Of a DNA stretch of 64,000 nucleotides, positions 36,905-45,159 are shown one piece after another. This DNA is from Bradyrhizobium sp. WSM3983 (GTDB taxonomy: Bacteria; Pseudomonadota; Alphaproteobacteria; Rhizobiales; Xanthobacteraceae). The translations under genes and the position numbers were made by a program. The DNA lies in assembly GCF_000473045.1 (NCBI RefSeq), contig NZ_AXAY01000029.1, positions 61,349 to 125,348 of the forward strand, given 5' to 3'. Positions within the stretch are counted from its first letter, which is position 1. Every line of letters starts with the position of its first letter. The notes beneath the pieces are model-generated. The model was not told the DNA's origin and ran no database searches. It saw only the letters and a list, made by a program, of their open reading frames with translations.

Positions 36905-37783
36905 ATGTACAATCTTCTTGTTTCCTCCAATGCCCAGGCCTGGAACGGCGAGCCCTGGCAGATCGAATTCTCGCGCTGTGTCCGCGAATACACCGAAAAC
37001 GCGATCACCGAGCGGTTCGGAGCACTGGACGAGGCCGCGGTCTCGGAACTCAAACGTTTGCCGTGTATCTTCGCCTACGAAGCATTCAACCAGCTCGCGC
37101 CGAAATTCGGCCTGATCCGTGATATCGCGAAACGGCAGGGACAGGTTCGGATCGAATACGAGCTCCAAGCGATTGATCCATTTCTGTCCGCCGACGATCT
37201 GGAACAGCTCACCTTCGAGCTCGACATCGGTAATTGGGAGATGAACCGGACGCATTGGGCGGTCAAGGACGTCAATCTTGCGAAGGAATTGCATGCCGCG
37301 CGGCGTATTACGCTGCCGTCATGGACCGGGCAGGCCACCAAGACTGTCGATATCACCAGGCATAATTTCGACGTGGCTCTTTCTTTTCCGGGAGAGGTGA
37401 GAGCGATCGTCGAACAAGTCGCGCGCGAGCTGGAGGCGAGAATCGGCCCGAACTCCTACTTCTACGACAGCAACTACGTGTCGCAACTGGCGCGGCCATC
37501 GCTCGACACCTTATTGCAGGAGATCTATCGGCATCGTTCCAAGCTCATCGTCGTGTTCCTGGGCTCCGATTATCAGAGGAAGGACTGGTGCGGCATCGAG
37601 TTTCGGGCGATCAGGGAGATCATCATGGAGCGGGACAATGCCCGCATCATGTTCGTGCGAACCGACGACGGCGCTGTCGACGGCGTTTTCAAGACCGACG
37701 GCTACGTCGACGCGCGCAGGTTCAGCCCTGCGCAGATCGCACAATTCATCTGCGAGCGCTTGGCCGTGCTTGCCCCCGCCTAG
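36905..37783 (+). CDS. TIR-domain protein with novel N-terminal domain
   Basis: A 292-residue protein. Residues 1-145 form a conserved but unnamed domain (WQIEFSRCVREYTENAITERFGALDE, APKFGLIRDIAKRQGQVRIEYE, ELDIGNWEMNRTHWAVKDVN). Residues ~150-288 are a TIR domain: HNFDVALSFPGEVRAIVEQVA, SYFYDSNYVSQLARPSLDTLL, KLIVVFLGSDYQRKDWCGIEFRAI, with Glu232 in the position of the TIR catalytic glutamate. Bacterial TIRs cleave NAD+ or make signalling cyclic ADP-ribose when activated by phage. The AbiJ-like gene follows after 20 bases. The upstream open frame to 36716 has no ribosome site. Confidence 0.88.
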   Translation: MYNLLVSSNAQAWNGEPWQIEFSRCVREYTENAITERFGALDEAAVSELKRLPCIFAYEAFNQLAPKFGLIRDIAKRQGQVRIEYELQAIDPFLSADDLEQLTFELDIGNWEMNRTHWAVKDVNLAKELHAARRITLPSWTGQATKTVDITRHNFDVALSFPGEVRAIVEQVARELEARIGPNSYFYDSNYVSQLARPSLDTLLQEIYRHRSKLIVVFLGSDYQRKDWCGIEFRAIREIIMERDNARIMFVRTDDGAVDGVFKTDGYVDARRFSPAQIAQFICERLAVLAPA

Positions 37784-37803
37784 TCACTATGGACAGGACA
37801 CCG

Positions 37804-38682
37804 ATGACCTCCGATGTAGATGAAGCGCCGAAGGAACTCTCGGAGGTTACGCGGCGCGCCGTTATCGACCATTTCAGCATTGCGAAGCTGAGTTGGGCCG
37901 GCCGGTTGCAGGACGACGAATTTCTGGCAAGGCTTTACGACTTATCGAAGCTGCCGTCCTTTGACCATCGCTATCAAGATGCCGCCGGCGACATCTATCA
38001 GCACTGTGTACGCAATTGCGACTGGGAGAGCGACTGGGTCTTCTACGATCGCCGGTTCAATTTGATGTACGGACCGGATGCCGAATTTCTCCGCTTTCTC
38101 TGCGAGACCGTGCACCCGGTCGTACGGCCCGCCGACGATGAAGTATCGACGCTCGTGCGTGTCTATAACGAGGCGTTGACGCCTGACGGCTATCAAGTGG
38201 TGGCCGGAAAGACCATTTCCGGCAAACCGATCTTTGTCGCGCAATCCGCCCGCCGCGCGGTCGTCTTCGAGGAGCCGACTGGCTGGCAGAAAGTCGACCG
38301 CCAGCTCCAGGAGATGCGGCTTCGGCTCGATAGCGCCGAGACGGAGGAGCAATATCAAGGCGTCGGGCTGCTCTGCCGCGAGGCGCTGATCTCCGTGGCG
38401 CAGGAGGTTTACGATCCCACCCGGCATCCGCTCATCGACGACAAGACCCCGAGCGACACCGACGCCAAGCGGATGCTAGAGGCAATTTTCGAAGCGGAGC
38501 TGAAAGGCTCAAGCAACGAAGAGGCCCGCGCTCACGCGAAGGCGGCGGTCCGCCTGGCCTTGGCGCTCCAGCACAAGCGGTTCGCCGATTTTAGAACCGC
38601 CGCGCTCTGCGCCGAAGGGACTTGGTCGGTCGTGAACATGCTCGCAATCATCGTCGGCCGGAGAGGCCGGCGCCTCACGTAG
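37804..38682 (+). CDS. AbiJ-NTD3-like abortive-infection protein
   Basis: A 292-residue protein. The N-terminal ~145 residues match the AbiJ N-terminal-3 type: LSEVTRRAVIDHFSIAKLSWAGRLQDDEFLARLYDL, YQHCVRNCDWESDWVF, VRPADDEVSTLVRVYNEAL and ISGKPIF. The C-terminal part (MRLRLDSAETEEQYQGVGLLCREALISVAQEVYDP, then ARAHAKAAVRLALALQHKR) looks like the HEPN-type effector region shared by many Abi proteins. Start 37804 follows an AGGA; 37789 is possible. Paired with the TIR gene. A second protein with the same N-terminal module is at 51597-52919. Confidence 0.75.
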   Translation: MTSDVDEAPKELSEVTRRAVIDHFSIAKLSWAGRLQDDEFLARLYDLSKLPSFDHRYQDAAGDIYQHCVRNCDWESDWVFYDRRFNLMYGPDAEFLRFLCETVHPVVRPADDEVSTLVRVYNEALTPDGYQVVAGKTISGKPIFVAQSARRAVVFEEPTGWQKVDRQLQEMRLRLDSAETEEQYQGVGLLCREALISVAQEVYDPTRHPLIDDKTPSDTDAKRMLEAIFEAELKGSSNEEARAHAKAAVRLALALQHKRFADFRTAALCAEGTWSVVNMLAIIVGRRGRRLT

Positions 38683-39328
38683 TCTTCGGCCCGGACGGTA
38701 ACGTCACCACGCGGCGATCGACCATCAGGTGCCGCCGCTTCGCCGCGCCCGGGTCGGTGAGCCGCGGCGTGATCGAGACGACCGCGACCTTCCAGTCGGG
38801 CAAACGATCTTGCGGAGCCGGCATCACTCCCGACAGGACGGTCAGGCCCCGTCGTTCGAGGTCGGCGACACAGGCTAGGATGTCGTTGTAGAGGTCGCGC
38901 CGACCCCGCTCGGACGGCGGGGGATCGGACAGGATAAATGACGCGAGATCGAGCCATTCCTGCAAACCTGCGATGTCATCGTCATAGACGTCGGACCCCT
39001 CCGGACGATGAATCAGGACGGCATCACAACGCGCAGCGTCGCGAACGGCGCGATGCGTCGTCATCGGCCCAACCGGGACGATTTCAAGATGGGAATAGGT
39101 GTCCACCAGGCTGGCCGCCGCTTGCTCGGCGCCCAATGGCAGGCGGGGCGTCGTGAAATATCCCGCCTCATAGCCGAATGCCTGGGCGATCCTGTCCAGG
39201 GCGTCGTCGCTCACGCGCTCGCCGCGTTCGATGCGCTCCACGGTCGAGACCGAGACACGCGCGAAGTAGGCGAGTGTCGTCGTCTTCCATTGCCGCAGGC
39301 CGCGGTTCCAGCGCACCACGAACGCCAC
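38675..39328 (-). CDS. XRE-family regulator with unknown C-terminal domain
   Basis: A 217-residue protein with an N-terminal helix-turn-helix (WKTTTLAYFARVSVSTVERIERGERVSDDALDRIAQAFGY). The larger C-terminal part (TYSHLEIVPVGPMTTHRAVRDAARCDAVLIHRPEGSDVYDDDI...) is conserved-looking but unnamed. The open frame begins at a GTG. Upstream in another frame lies MPMTTQDLLDKITQLPERPIDVPTAP, which looks like the natural N-terminus, so a frameshift near 39340-39360 is suspected. The stop codon overlaps the end of the AbiJ-like gene on the other strand. Confidence 0.75.
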   Translation of the reverse strand: MAFVVRWNRGLRQWKTTTLAYFARVSVSTVERIERGERVSDDALDRIAQAFGYEAGYFTTPRLPLGAEQAAASLVDTYSHLEIVPVGPMTTHRAVRDAARCDAVLIHRPEGSDVYDDDIAGLQEWLDLASFILSDPPPSERGRRDLYNDILACVADLERRGLTVLSGVMPAPQDRLPDWKVAVVSITPRLTDPGAAKRRHLMVDRRVVTLPSGPKTT

Positions 39329-39504
39329 CAGTTCGATCGGGCGGCGCCGTCGGGACGTCGATTGGCCTCTCCGGTAGTTGTGTGATCTTGTCCAACAGGT
39401 CTTGGGTCGTCATCGGCATGGGCTCCTTTCATGGCCGAAAGGATGCACGATCCTCGCCGGCCAAAAGAGCCCGAAAAATCCTTCAGGCGTGGGAAACTCA
39501 AAGC

Positions 39505-39680
39505 TCATGCGCGCCCCTCGCGTACAGTCTGGACCACCAGCGAGCCGGCGGTGAACGGTCGAAGCGGTTCGTCCTCAGGTTTTGTGGGGTGAATCCAAGC
39601 CGCCCAATCTTCGGATCGGAGCACCACGATCTGGCGATTGTGATAGGGCGCTACATCCGCGCAGGGCGCTGTCGTCATCC
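39505..39680 (-). pseudogene. Remnant of SRAP (YedK/HMCES-like) protein, C-terminal end
   Basis: On the minus strand the frame ending at 39505 reads MTTAPCADVAPYHNRQIVVL then RSEDWAAWIHPTKPEDEPLRPFTAGSLVVQTVREGRA and stops. This is the C-terminal part of SOS-response-associated peptidase-like proteins, with the H-N-R active-site region. Sequence before MTTAP is unrelated, so only about 58 codons remain of a ~220-codon gene. The other strand here has only a meaningless open frame. Confidence 0.65.
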
Positions 39681-39784
39681 ATCCTTGCCAAGTAGCAACG
39701 AGCAGACTGGACGGGAAGGGGACCGCCGTTGATGAGATCTGCAGACGCAGCCCATAGCGGTCCTAAACTTTAGCTATAAGATAT

Positions 39785-39825
39785 ATGCCATATTTTGGCC
39801 ATACTTAAGGTAATAAAATTTAAGT
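39785..39825 (+). promoter_or_regulatory. AT-rich promoter with two inverted repeats before XRE gene
   Basis: A very AT-rich stretch (about 39765-39830) carries ATGCCA-tattt-TGGcCAT and ACTTAA-N11-TTAAGT (39803-39825), 18 bases before the XRE ATG. It is a likely promoter with the regulator's own operators. Confidence 0.55.
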
Positions 39826-39842
39826 GGAACCGAGGATGGGAA

Positions 39843-40118
39843 ATGCCGCTCAATCTTTCCAATAGCCAGGCGCTCGGCCGCACCTACGCGGCCGCGCGTA
39901 TGATGGCGGGTCTGGATCAAGGAGGGCTCGCGGCCCAAGCCGGCATTTCTGCAGGCACGGTTTCCAACGTCGAGCGTGGGCGGGATTCCAGACCTGAGAC
40001 CCTGAAAGCAATCCGTCTTGCCCTGAATCGGGAAGGGGTCTTGATTGGATTCAGCCGCAACAACGGCTTGGCGACGGTGTCGATCGCTTTTGCCGCCGAT
40101 GATTCAGATGAGGAGTGA
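39843..40118 (+). CDS. XRE-family helix-turn-helix regulator
   Basis: A 91-residue regulator: LGRTYAAARMMAGLDQGGLAAQAGISAGTVSNVERGRD is a standard Cro/C1 helix-turn-helix, followed by ETLKAIRLALNREGVLIGF. ATG 39843 lies shortly after the inverted repeats. First gene of a four-gene unit running to 42303, with gaps of 4, 14 and 10 bases. Confidence 0.85.
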   Translation: MPLNLSNSQALGRTYAAARMMAGLDQGGLAAQAGISAGTVSNVERGRDSRPETLKAIRLALNREGVLIGFSRNNGLATVSIAFAADDSDEE

Positions 40119-40122
40119 TGTC

Positions 40123-40404
40123 ATGCGTACCTATTTTGGAGAGTTTAACCGCGTCGTCGGCGACAGCATCCGCAACGCAAAGAGAATTTTGCGATCCTGG
40201 GGTCTCGACGCCGAATCGATTCCGCACAAGACCGCGCTGCGGATCGAGCGGCCGGAGGATATGTCGTGGACCGATTTCAAGCGTGCGATCCGCGCTGCAC
40301 TGCAGCCCCGTCGCGGATCGGTGATGATCTCTAGCGAGTCCACTGGGCGGACCTACGTCTGCAGCAATCGCGGCAACCAGCCCGGTACTTTCCAGCGTCA
40401 GTGA
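40123..40404 (+). CDS. Small unknown protein in XRE-DUF2971 operon
   Basis: A 93-residue protein: MRTYFGEFNRVVGDSIRNAK, RILRSWGLDAESIPHKTALRIERPEDMSWTDFKRAIRAAL and a C-terminal RGSVMISSESTGRTYVCSN. Basic and soluble; no family recognised. The start lies four bases after the XRE stop, so translation is coupled. Confidence 0.7.
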   Translation: MRTYFGEFNRVVGDSIRNAKRILRSWGLDAESIPHKTALRIERPEDMSWTDFKRAIRAALQPRRGSVMISSESTGRTYVCSNRGNQPGTFQRQ

Positions 40405-40418
40405 GGAGGGGCTGGGCG

Positions 40419-41303
40419 ATGCTGGCCTTTCACGAAACCGAGACGTGCGAGGGCATCATCCAGCACCTTGAGCAACGCGAGCGCGTACCGCGCTCGGACG
40501 TGCAGATCCGCGACCGGGGGAGCGAGACGTCGGCGGATGCCCGCGTCGAGATGACGTTCCGTCTGGGCGGCCAGCTCTATGCCCTCGAGCACACCGGCAT
40601 CGAGCCTTTCGACGGCTTCATGGCACACCAGAATCGCGGATCGTCATTATTCGCGCCGCTTCAGGCGGCTGCGGCTGCATCGCTGAGCGCCATGCTGGCC
40701 GACGGCGTCGTCATCGAAATGCATCTGCCGATCGACGCCTTCACGAACCGCAAGATGCCCGAGGTCCGCGCCATTCAGACCGCGTTGCTCACATGGATCA
40801 CCGCCACCGCGCCGACGCTGCCGCCACGACGCTATGCCGACTATCGGGGCACGCTGACGACAGCCCAGCCGACCGGCGTGCCGTTCCAGGTGTCACTGGT
40901 GCGGTTCGACGGCATCGCCGGCATGGGGGGCCGCTTCCAGCTCAAGCGTCTGACGCGCGGCGTCGAGACGCCACGGGTAGAGCGCATCGCGCGCGCCTGC
41001 GAAAAGAAGTTTCCCAAGCTCGCCCGCTGGAAACAGTCGGATGCCGCCCGGACCGTTCTCGTGTTCGAGGACAATGACGTGCAGCTCACCAATGTCTCCA
41101 TCGTCACTGAGGCTTACCTGCCGCTCGCCACCGTCCGCGCCGACGCTCCGGACGAGACCTACTTGGTCTCGACCTGCACGTCGCCCTGGTACGCCTGGCC
41201 GGTTTTGGTCGATGGCCGGAGCTATTTCGACCTCGCGGCGATCAGCCACCCCATCCATTTCGAGATGGACGCCAGCGGCCGTCTCCTCACACCAGCAACT
41301 TGA
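40419..41303 (+). CDS. Unknown protein, possible nuclease-like fold
   Basis: A 294-residue soluble protein. DARVEMTFRLGGQLYALEHTGIEPFDGF resembles the E...EHTxxxxF strand region seen in some PD-(D/E)xK-like hypothetical nucleases, and ARACEKKFPKLARWKQSDAARTVLVFEDNDVQLTNVSIV is a later conserved-looking block. Function unknown; the nuclease idea is weak. ATG 40419 follows GGAGGGG. Central gene of the XRE-led operon. Confidence 0.7.
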   Translation: MLAFHETETCEGIIQHLEQRERVPRSDVQIRDRGSETSADARVEMTFRLGGQLYALEHTGIEPFDGFMAHQNRGSSLFAPLQAAAAASLSAMLADGVVIEMHLPIDAFTNRKMPEVRAIQTALLTWITATAPTLPPRRYADYRGTLTTAQPTGVPFQVSLVRFDGIAGMGGRFQLKRLTRGVETPRVERIARACEKKFPKLARWKQSDAARTVLVFEDNDVQLTNVSIVTEAYLPLATVRADAPDETYLVSTCTSPWYAWPVLVDGRSYFDLAAISHPIHFEMDASGRLLTPAT

Positions 41304-41313
41304 CGGCGATCCC

Positions 41314-42303
41314 ATGTCCGAAACCAACCCTCCCGACTACAGCCGTGTGCCGTTGCCGCCGCAGCTTCAACAGGCCATCGAGACCTTCAAGGGCTGGACG
41401 AGCCAGCATCTGCTATCCGAGCAGAACAACAGCACGATTACGCAGACACTTTATCATTACACCGACGTGCGCGGCCTTAAGGGCATCCTCGAAACCGGAC
41501 AGATCTGGTTCACCGACTACCGCCACCTCAACGATCCCAGCGAACTGACCCACGGCATCGATATGGCCCGCGATGTAGTGCACCACATCGTCACCGGAGC
41601 AGATGGCCGGGTCCGGTTGTTTCTCGACTACTTCCTCGATCTCTTTCGGCACGATAATTTTGCACCGAACCTGGAATTCTTCATCGCCTGTTTCAGCCGC
41701 GCACGGGACGATCTCGGGCAGTGGCGCGCCTATGCGGACAATGGACGCGGCGTCGCAATCGGGCTCTCCCCCTCGCTGTTCGCTGTCGCCGATGCCCCGC
41801 CGCACGGTCAACTCCCGGAGTTTGTCGGGCCGGTGCGCTACAGTCTCGCCGATGTATGCGGCCGGCATGAAGCCTGTCTCGAAGAAGCCGCGGCGATCTT
41901 TCTCGCGGCCGCTGACGCCAACGCCGATCTATTGGTTGAAAAATCTATCGGCATCCCCTTCATGGACCAGTTCGTCCGCGAAATCATCGCTTCGCCGCTC
42001 GTCTGGAACTGCCTGACCTCGAAGCACCCCGCTTATGAACACGAGCAGGAAGTCCGCCTGGTGATGATGGGAACGCCGACTGTCGTCTCGCCCTTCGTTA
42101 CTACGCGCTTTCGCGGCAGCGAGATCGTTCCCTACATCGCCCAACCAATGCCGCTCCGCGTCCAGCACAAGATCGCCGAAATCGTTGTCGGTCCCGCGGC
42201 GCCGCCTGATACGGAGCGGACTTTGCGCACCATGCTCCGTTCTACCGGCATCGACTGGAACTTCCCGATCAGCCGATCCGACATTCCATACAGGGCATCT
42301 TAA
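41314..42303 (+). CDS. DUF2971-domain protein
   Basis: A 329-residue protein of the DUF2971 type: LYHYTDVRGLKGILETGQIWFTDYRHLNDPSELTHG, FIACFSRARDDLGQWRAYADNGRGVAIGLSP, then KHPAYEHEQEVRLVMMG. The ARTT-like layout (H-Y-T ... S/E) has led to suggestions of an ADP-ribosyl-transfer-like fold in such proteins; this is not proven. Many occur in defence islands. Last gene of the XRE-led operon. Confidence 0.85.
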   Translation: MSETNPPDYSRVPLPPQLQQAIETFKGWTSQHLLSEQNNSTITQTLYHYTDVRGLKGILETGQIWFTDYRHLNDPSELTHGIDMARDVVHHIVTGADGRVRLFLDYFLDLFRHDNFAPNLEFFIACFSRARDDLGQWRAYADNGRGVAIGLSPSLFAVADAPPHGQLPEFVGPVRYSLADVCGRHEACLEEAAAIFLAAADANADLLVEKSIGIPFMDQFVREIIASPLVWNCLTSKHPAYEHEQEVRLVMMGTPTVVSPFVTTRFRGSEIVPYIAQPMPLRVQHKIAEIVVGPAAPPDTERTLRTMLRSTGIDWNFPISRSDIPYRAS

Positions 42304-42623
42304 GCCGGTCCGGGAAGTATGGAGACGGGGGAAGGGCGTTCAATCGCCGATCGCCAGAGCATGTCCCAGCGTTGAGCGGTCCTTGGCTAAAGAAGACAAG
42401 AAGCTCCGCGCGATATCATTGGTTGACACTTCCGCGGGGCGGGACACCCGACCTTCGACGGTATGCAGTGGACATTCGTCCGAGTGATAGGCTGCAGGCG
42501 TCATCGCCTACGCCTTCTCAACCGGGCATGTTTGCTCTGCGAAGACAACCGCTAGCGCCTGAGCAGGGTGGTTCACAAGGACCGTAAATATCGGCCAGAC
42601 GCTCGCCTTCAGTGCGGCGCGGT

Positions 42624-42698
42624 CAGCAAGCATCTGGGTGGAAACCTCCCTTCATGCTTGCGAATCAGCAAGCATTTCTATCCACTGACCAGCAAGCA
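42624..42698 (+). repeat. Three direct repeats CAGCAAGCA before the P63C gene
   Basis: CAGCAAGCA occurs at 42624, 42666 and 42690, with an inverted TGCTTGC near 42655. The last copy ends 12 bases before the ATG, next to the ribosome site. Possibly binding sites for autoregulation, or iteron-like. The rest of the 42304-42710 gap shows no gene. Confidence 0.5.
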
Positions 42699-42710
42699 CT
42701 GGAGGGGCGT

Positions 42711-43796
42711 ATGCATTCGGACGACCACGATTTGTTGCGGGCCGCTGAAAAACTGGCCTGGCGTGACGAAGACGACGCTGCGGCACTGCCGCTGCCCGAG
42801 ACGCCTCAGAGCAAAGGCGGCAAGCTGCGGGCGGAGCGTCTGAGCCCGCAAGAGCGCGTGGCCATTGCCCGGGAGGCCGCCAACTCGCGCTGGGAGCCTG
42901 CGCCGAAGGCCGTCTTCGGAAGCCCAGACCGCCCGATCCGGATCGGCGACACCAAAGTCCCCTGCTACGTGCTGGACGATGGCCGTCGGGTGATAACAAC
43001 GGCCGGCATGACAGACACCCTGAACATCGCCCGCGGCGGCTCGATGAAGAAGGGCATGAGCCGACTTGAGCTTTTTGTCTCCGGAAAGCTCATTAGGTCT
43101 TTCGTTTCCGAGGATCTGCTGGAGAGGGTTCGCAATCCGGTAAAGTTCAAGATCAACCGAGTTGTCGCTTACGGCTTCGATTCCGACACGTTGATCGACA
43201 TTGCGGAGGCCGTGATCCGTGCCGACGGCGCCGGCGTCCTGCAACGCCAGCAGTCTGCCATCGCATTTCAATGCCGGCTGATCACCTCAAGCCTGACGCG
43301 GATCGGTCTTATCGCGCTGATCGATGAGGCGACGGGATACCAGTACAAGCGTGAGAGCGACGAGCTTCAGCGAATCCTGGAAGCCTATGTTCTTCCCGAG
43401 CATCGCCCATGGACCACCGCGATCCCGCCCGACTTCATGAAAGAACTTCATCGGGTCCACGGCTGGAAGCATACGTCGAATAATCGCGGCCCCCGCTATG
43501 CGGGAACGCTCATTCGAAAGTTGATCTACGAGAAGATGCCGTCTCCCGTTTTGCCGGCCTTAGATGCGCGCAATCCCTCGAATGAGAAACATCGCCGCAA
43601 GTACAAGCATCATCAATTCCTGACGGATAAGATCGGGCTGGAGCACTTCAAGACACAAGTCGTGAGCGTGATGACGCTTCTGCGTGCCTCGCCTGACAAG
43701 GCGACCTTTCAAATCTTGTTGGAACGTGTCTTCGGCAAGCAACTAACACTCGACCTTGGCGAGGAGAAACAGGCAAATTCTTCGAAAGCGGCGTGA
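42711..43796 (+). CDS. P63C-domain protein
   Basis: A 361-residue protein. The C-terminal half carries the P63C domain first noted in phage-type proteins: RIGLIALIDEATGYQYKRESDELQRILEAYVLPEHRPW and FMKELHRVHGWKHTSNNRGPRYAGTLIRKLIYEKMPSPVL, then HHQFLTDKIGLEHFKTQVVSVMTLLR. The N-terminal part has RIGDTKVPCYVLDDGRRVITTAGM. Function is not established; members occur in prophages and islands. ATG 42711 follows GGAGGGG. Confidence 0.85.
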   Translation: MHSDDHDLLRAAEKLAWRDEDDAAALPLPETPQSKGGKLRAERLSPQERVAIAREAANSRWEPAPKAVFGSPDRPIRIGDTKVPCYVLDDGRRVITTAGMTDTLNIARGGSMKKGMSRLELFVSGKLIRSFVSEDLLERVRNPVKFKINRVVAYGFDSDTLIDIAEAVIRADGAGVLQRQQSAIAFQCRLITSSLTRIGLIALIDEATGYQYKRESDELQRILEAYVLPEHRPWTTAIPPDFMKELHRVHGWKHTSNNRGPRYAGTLIRKLIYEKMPSPVLPALDARNPSNEKHRRKYKHHQFLTDKIGLEHFKTQVVSVMTLLRASPDKATFQILLERVFGKQLTLDLGEEKQANSSKAA

Positions 43797-43868
43797 GAGA
43801 AATGCGATGAGTGCGGACGCGTCGTTCAGCAGCTTTGTATTACCGGCAAGCAGTTCTAAGGTGCAATC

Positions 43869-44093
43869 ATGACCAAGGAATATGGTGCGTCCGTTCGACC
43901 GGGCACGACAGGCACCGCCCAGCCGGCCACCAGCTTGAATGGGGTAAGCTCGGGCAATCTCCGGGGATCGCTTGAGCAACGGGGAGCATCGTCTTCTAAT
44001 CTAGCAACTGCTCTCGCCAGCCGCCCGGCCGCCCCGACGCAGGCTTCGCAACAGGCGCCCGCGCCCAGCGCGCCGCCTGCATCGAAGACGTAG
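43869..44093 (+). CDS. Small Ser/Ala/Pro-rich protein
   Basis: A 74-residue low-complexity protein: MTKEYGASVRPGTTGTAQPA, LNGVSSGNLRGSLEQRGASSSNLATALAS, and a Pro/Ala tail. No domain. It directly abuts the next frame, which starts right after its stop. Confidence 0.45.
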   Translation: MTKEYGASVRPGTTGTAQPATSLNGVSSGNLRGSLEQRGASSSNLATALASRPAAPTQASQQAPAPSAPPASKT

Positions 44094-44561
44094 TTGTCCG
44101 CGTCCAGTCTGCTCCCATATGCACAAGCGGTCGGTACCATCGCCGCCGCTTTGGGCTTGTGGATCAGCGCGTATCAGGCATGGCGAGGTCGGAAGGTTGC
44201 TACCCTGCAGCATCTTCAGGAATTCATGAAAGCGATGAATGAACGCGAGGCGGCGCTTTCCGCGACGAAGGATGATCTCGCAAAGCAGCGTCACGCGTTC
44301 GTTGAGTTCATGAATTTTCTTGAGATCTATGCTGCTGCGGTCAACACCAAGCTCTTGGTCGGCGTGGCGCGCGAAATCGTCGAAGACAAGATCGTCGACT
44401 CGATAGTTGAAGTGATGATCACGCCCCAGTGGCACGACGATATCGAGCAATCGATTCGGAGTCCGACCACGTATACGCATCTGGGAAGATTTATTCGGAA
44501 GCGCCGGCCTGCAATTAATTCCCAGGCAGACGCAGCCAGGAAGCTGGCTAACGCGGCTTAG
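44094..44561 (+). CDS. Single-span membrane protein of unknown function
   Basis: Up to 155 residues, possibly from a TTG start: a hydrophobic N-terminal helix (YAQAVGTIAAALGLWISAYQAW), then a cytoplasmic helical region (LQHLQEFMKAMNEREAALSATKDDLAKQRHAFVEFMNFLEIYAAAVN). Looks like a membrane-anchored four-helix protein (DUF4760-like layout). Start uncertain. Confidence 0.5.
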   Translation: MSASSLLPYAQAVGTIAAALGLWISAYQAWRGRKVATLQHLQEFMKAMNEREAALSATKDDLAKQRHAFVEFMNFLEIYAAAVNTKLLVGVAREIVEDKIVDSIVEVMITPQWHDDIEQSIRSPTTYTHLGRFIRKRRPAINSQADAARKLANAA

Positions 44562-44723
44562 GAAGCACCACTGCCGTGCCGAAGGCGAACGAGGGCGATG
44601 AGGCCGATTTTGCGAATATGACGCTTGTCATCGCCACTCTGTAACAAACCGGCGAAGCAACGCCTTGTCTTCTTTGTACTCTCAGAACCCGCGCGTGATC
44701 GTCGGCAGGACGCCGCGCTCGAT

Positions 44724-45088
44724 CATCACATCGATGTCGGCGGCGTAGTCGGCGCCGGTGTTTCGATGCTCGCCGGCGGGGCGGGAGGGTTGTTCGCTGG
44801 TCTAGGGCTGCTGGTGATTCCCGGTTTCGGACCACTACTCGTTGTCGGGCCGGTCGCCGCCGCGCTGACCGGCGCGATCACGGGAGGAGCCGTGGGCGGC
44901 GTAGCCGGTTCGCTGATCAGTGCCGGAGTTGCCGAAGCATCGGCCTTGGCGGCAGAAAGCATCTTTCGGCCGGGCGCGCGATCATTGCCCTCGCGGACAC
45001 TGCCTATAGTGAACGAATTGCCGAAGCCGCGCGGCATTCGCCAGGATTGATCACGCCTAAGAATCTGACAGAAGATTCGGTCCTTTGA
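44724..45088 (+). pseudogene. Decayed general-stress glycine-zipper membrane protein
   Basis: The hydrophobic Gly/Ala-rich core GGAGGLFAGLGLLVIPGFGPLLVVGP then AALTGAITGGAVGGVAGSLI matches the glycine-zipper segment of general-stress/low-temperature-induced proteins. The normal continuation, AIIALADTAYSERIAEAARH, is in another frame after a two-base shift around 44975. The expected N-terminal domain is absent. A remnant rather than a working gene. Confidence 0.45.
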
Positions 45089-45159
45089 GCGCCAGTGTCG
45101 CCGGATTTCCGCTGACATACCCAGCTAAATGCCGCCAGCAGGATGCGTAAGCACAATTG

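Noticed and set aside
36905..37783. Thoeris system at the TIR gene
   Set aside because: No ThsA-like (SIR2/SLOG/Macro) gene is adjacent. The TIR protein has a different N-terminal domain.
42624..42698. CRISPR array at the CAGCAAGCA repeats
   Set aside because: Repeats are nine bases with unequal spacing (42 and 24 bases) and no cas genes occur. No CRISPR array is seen anywhere in the window.
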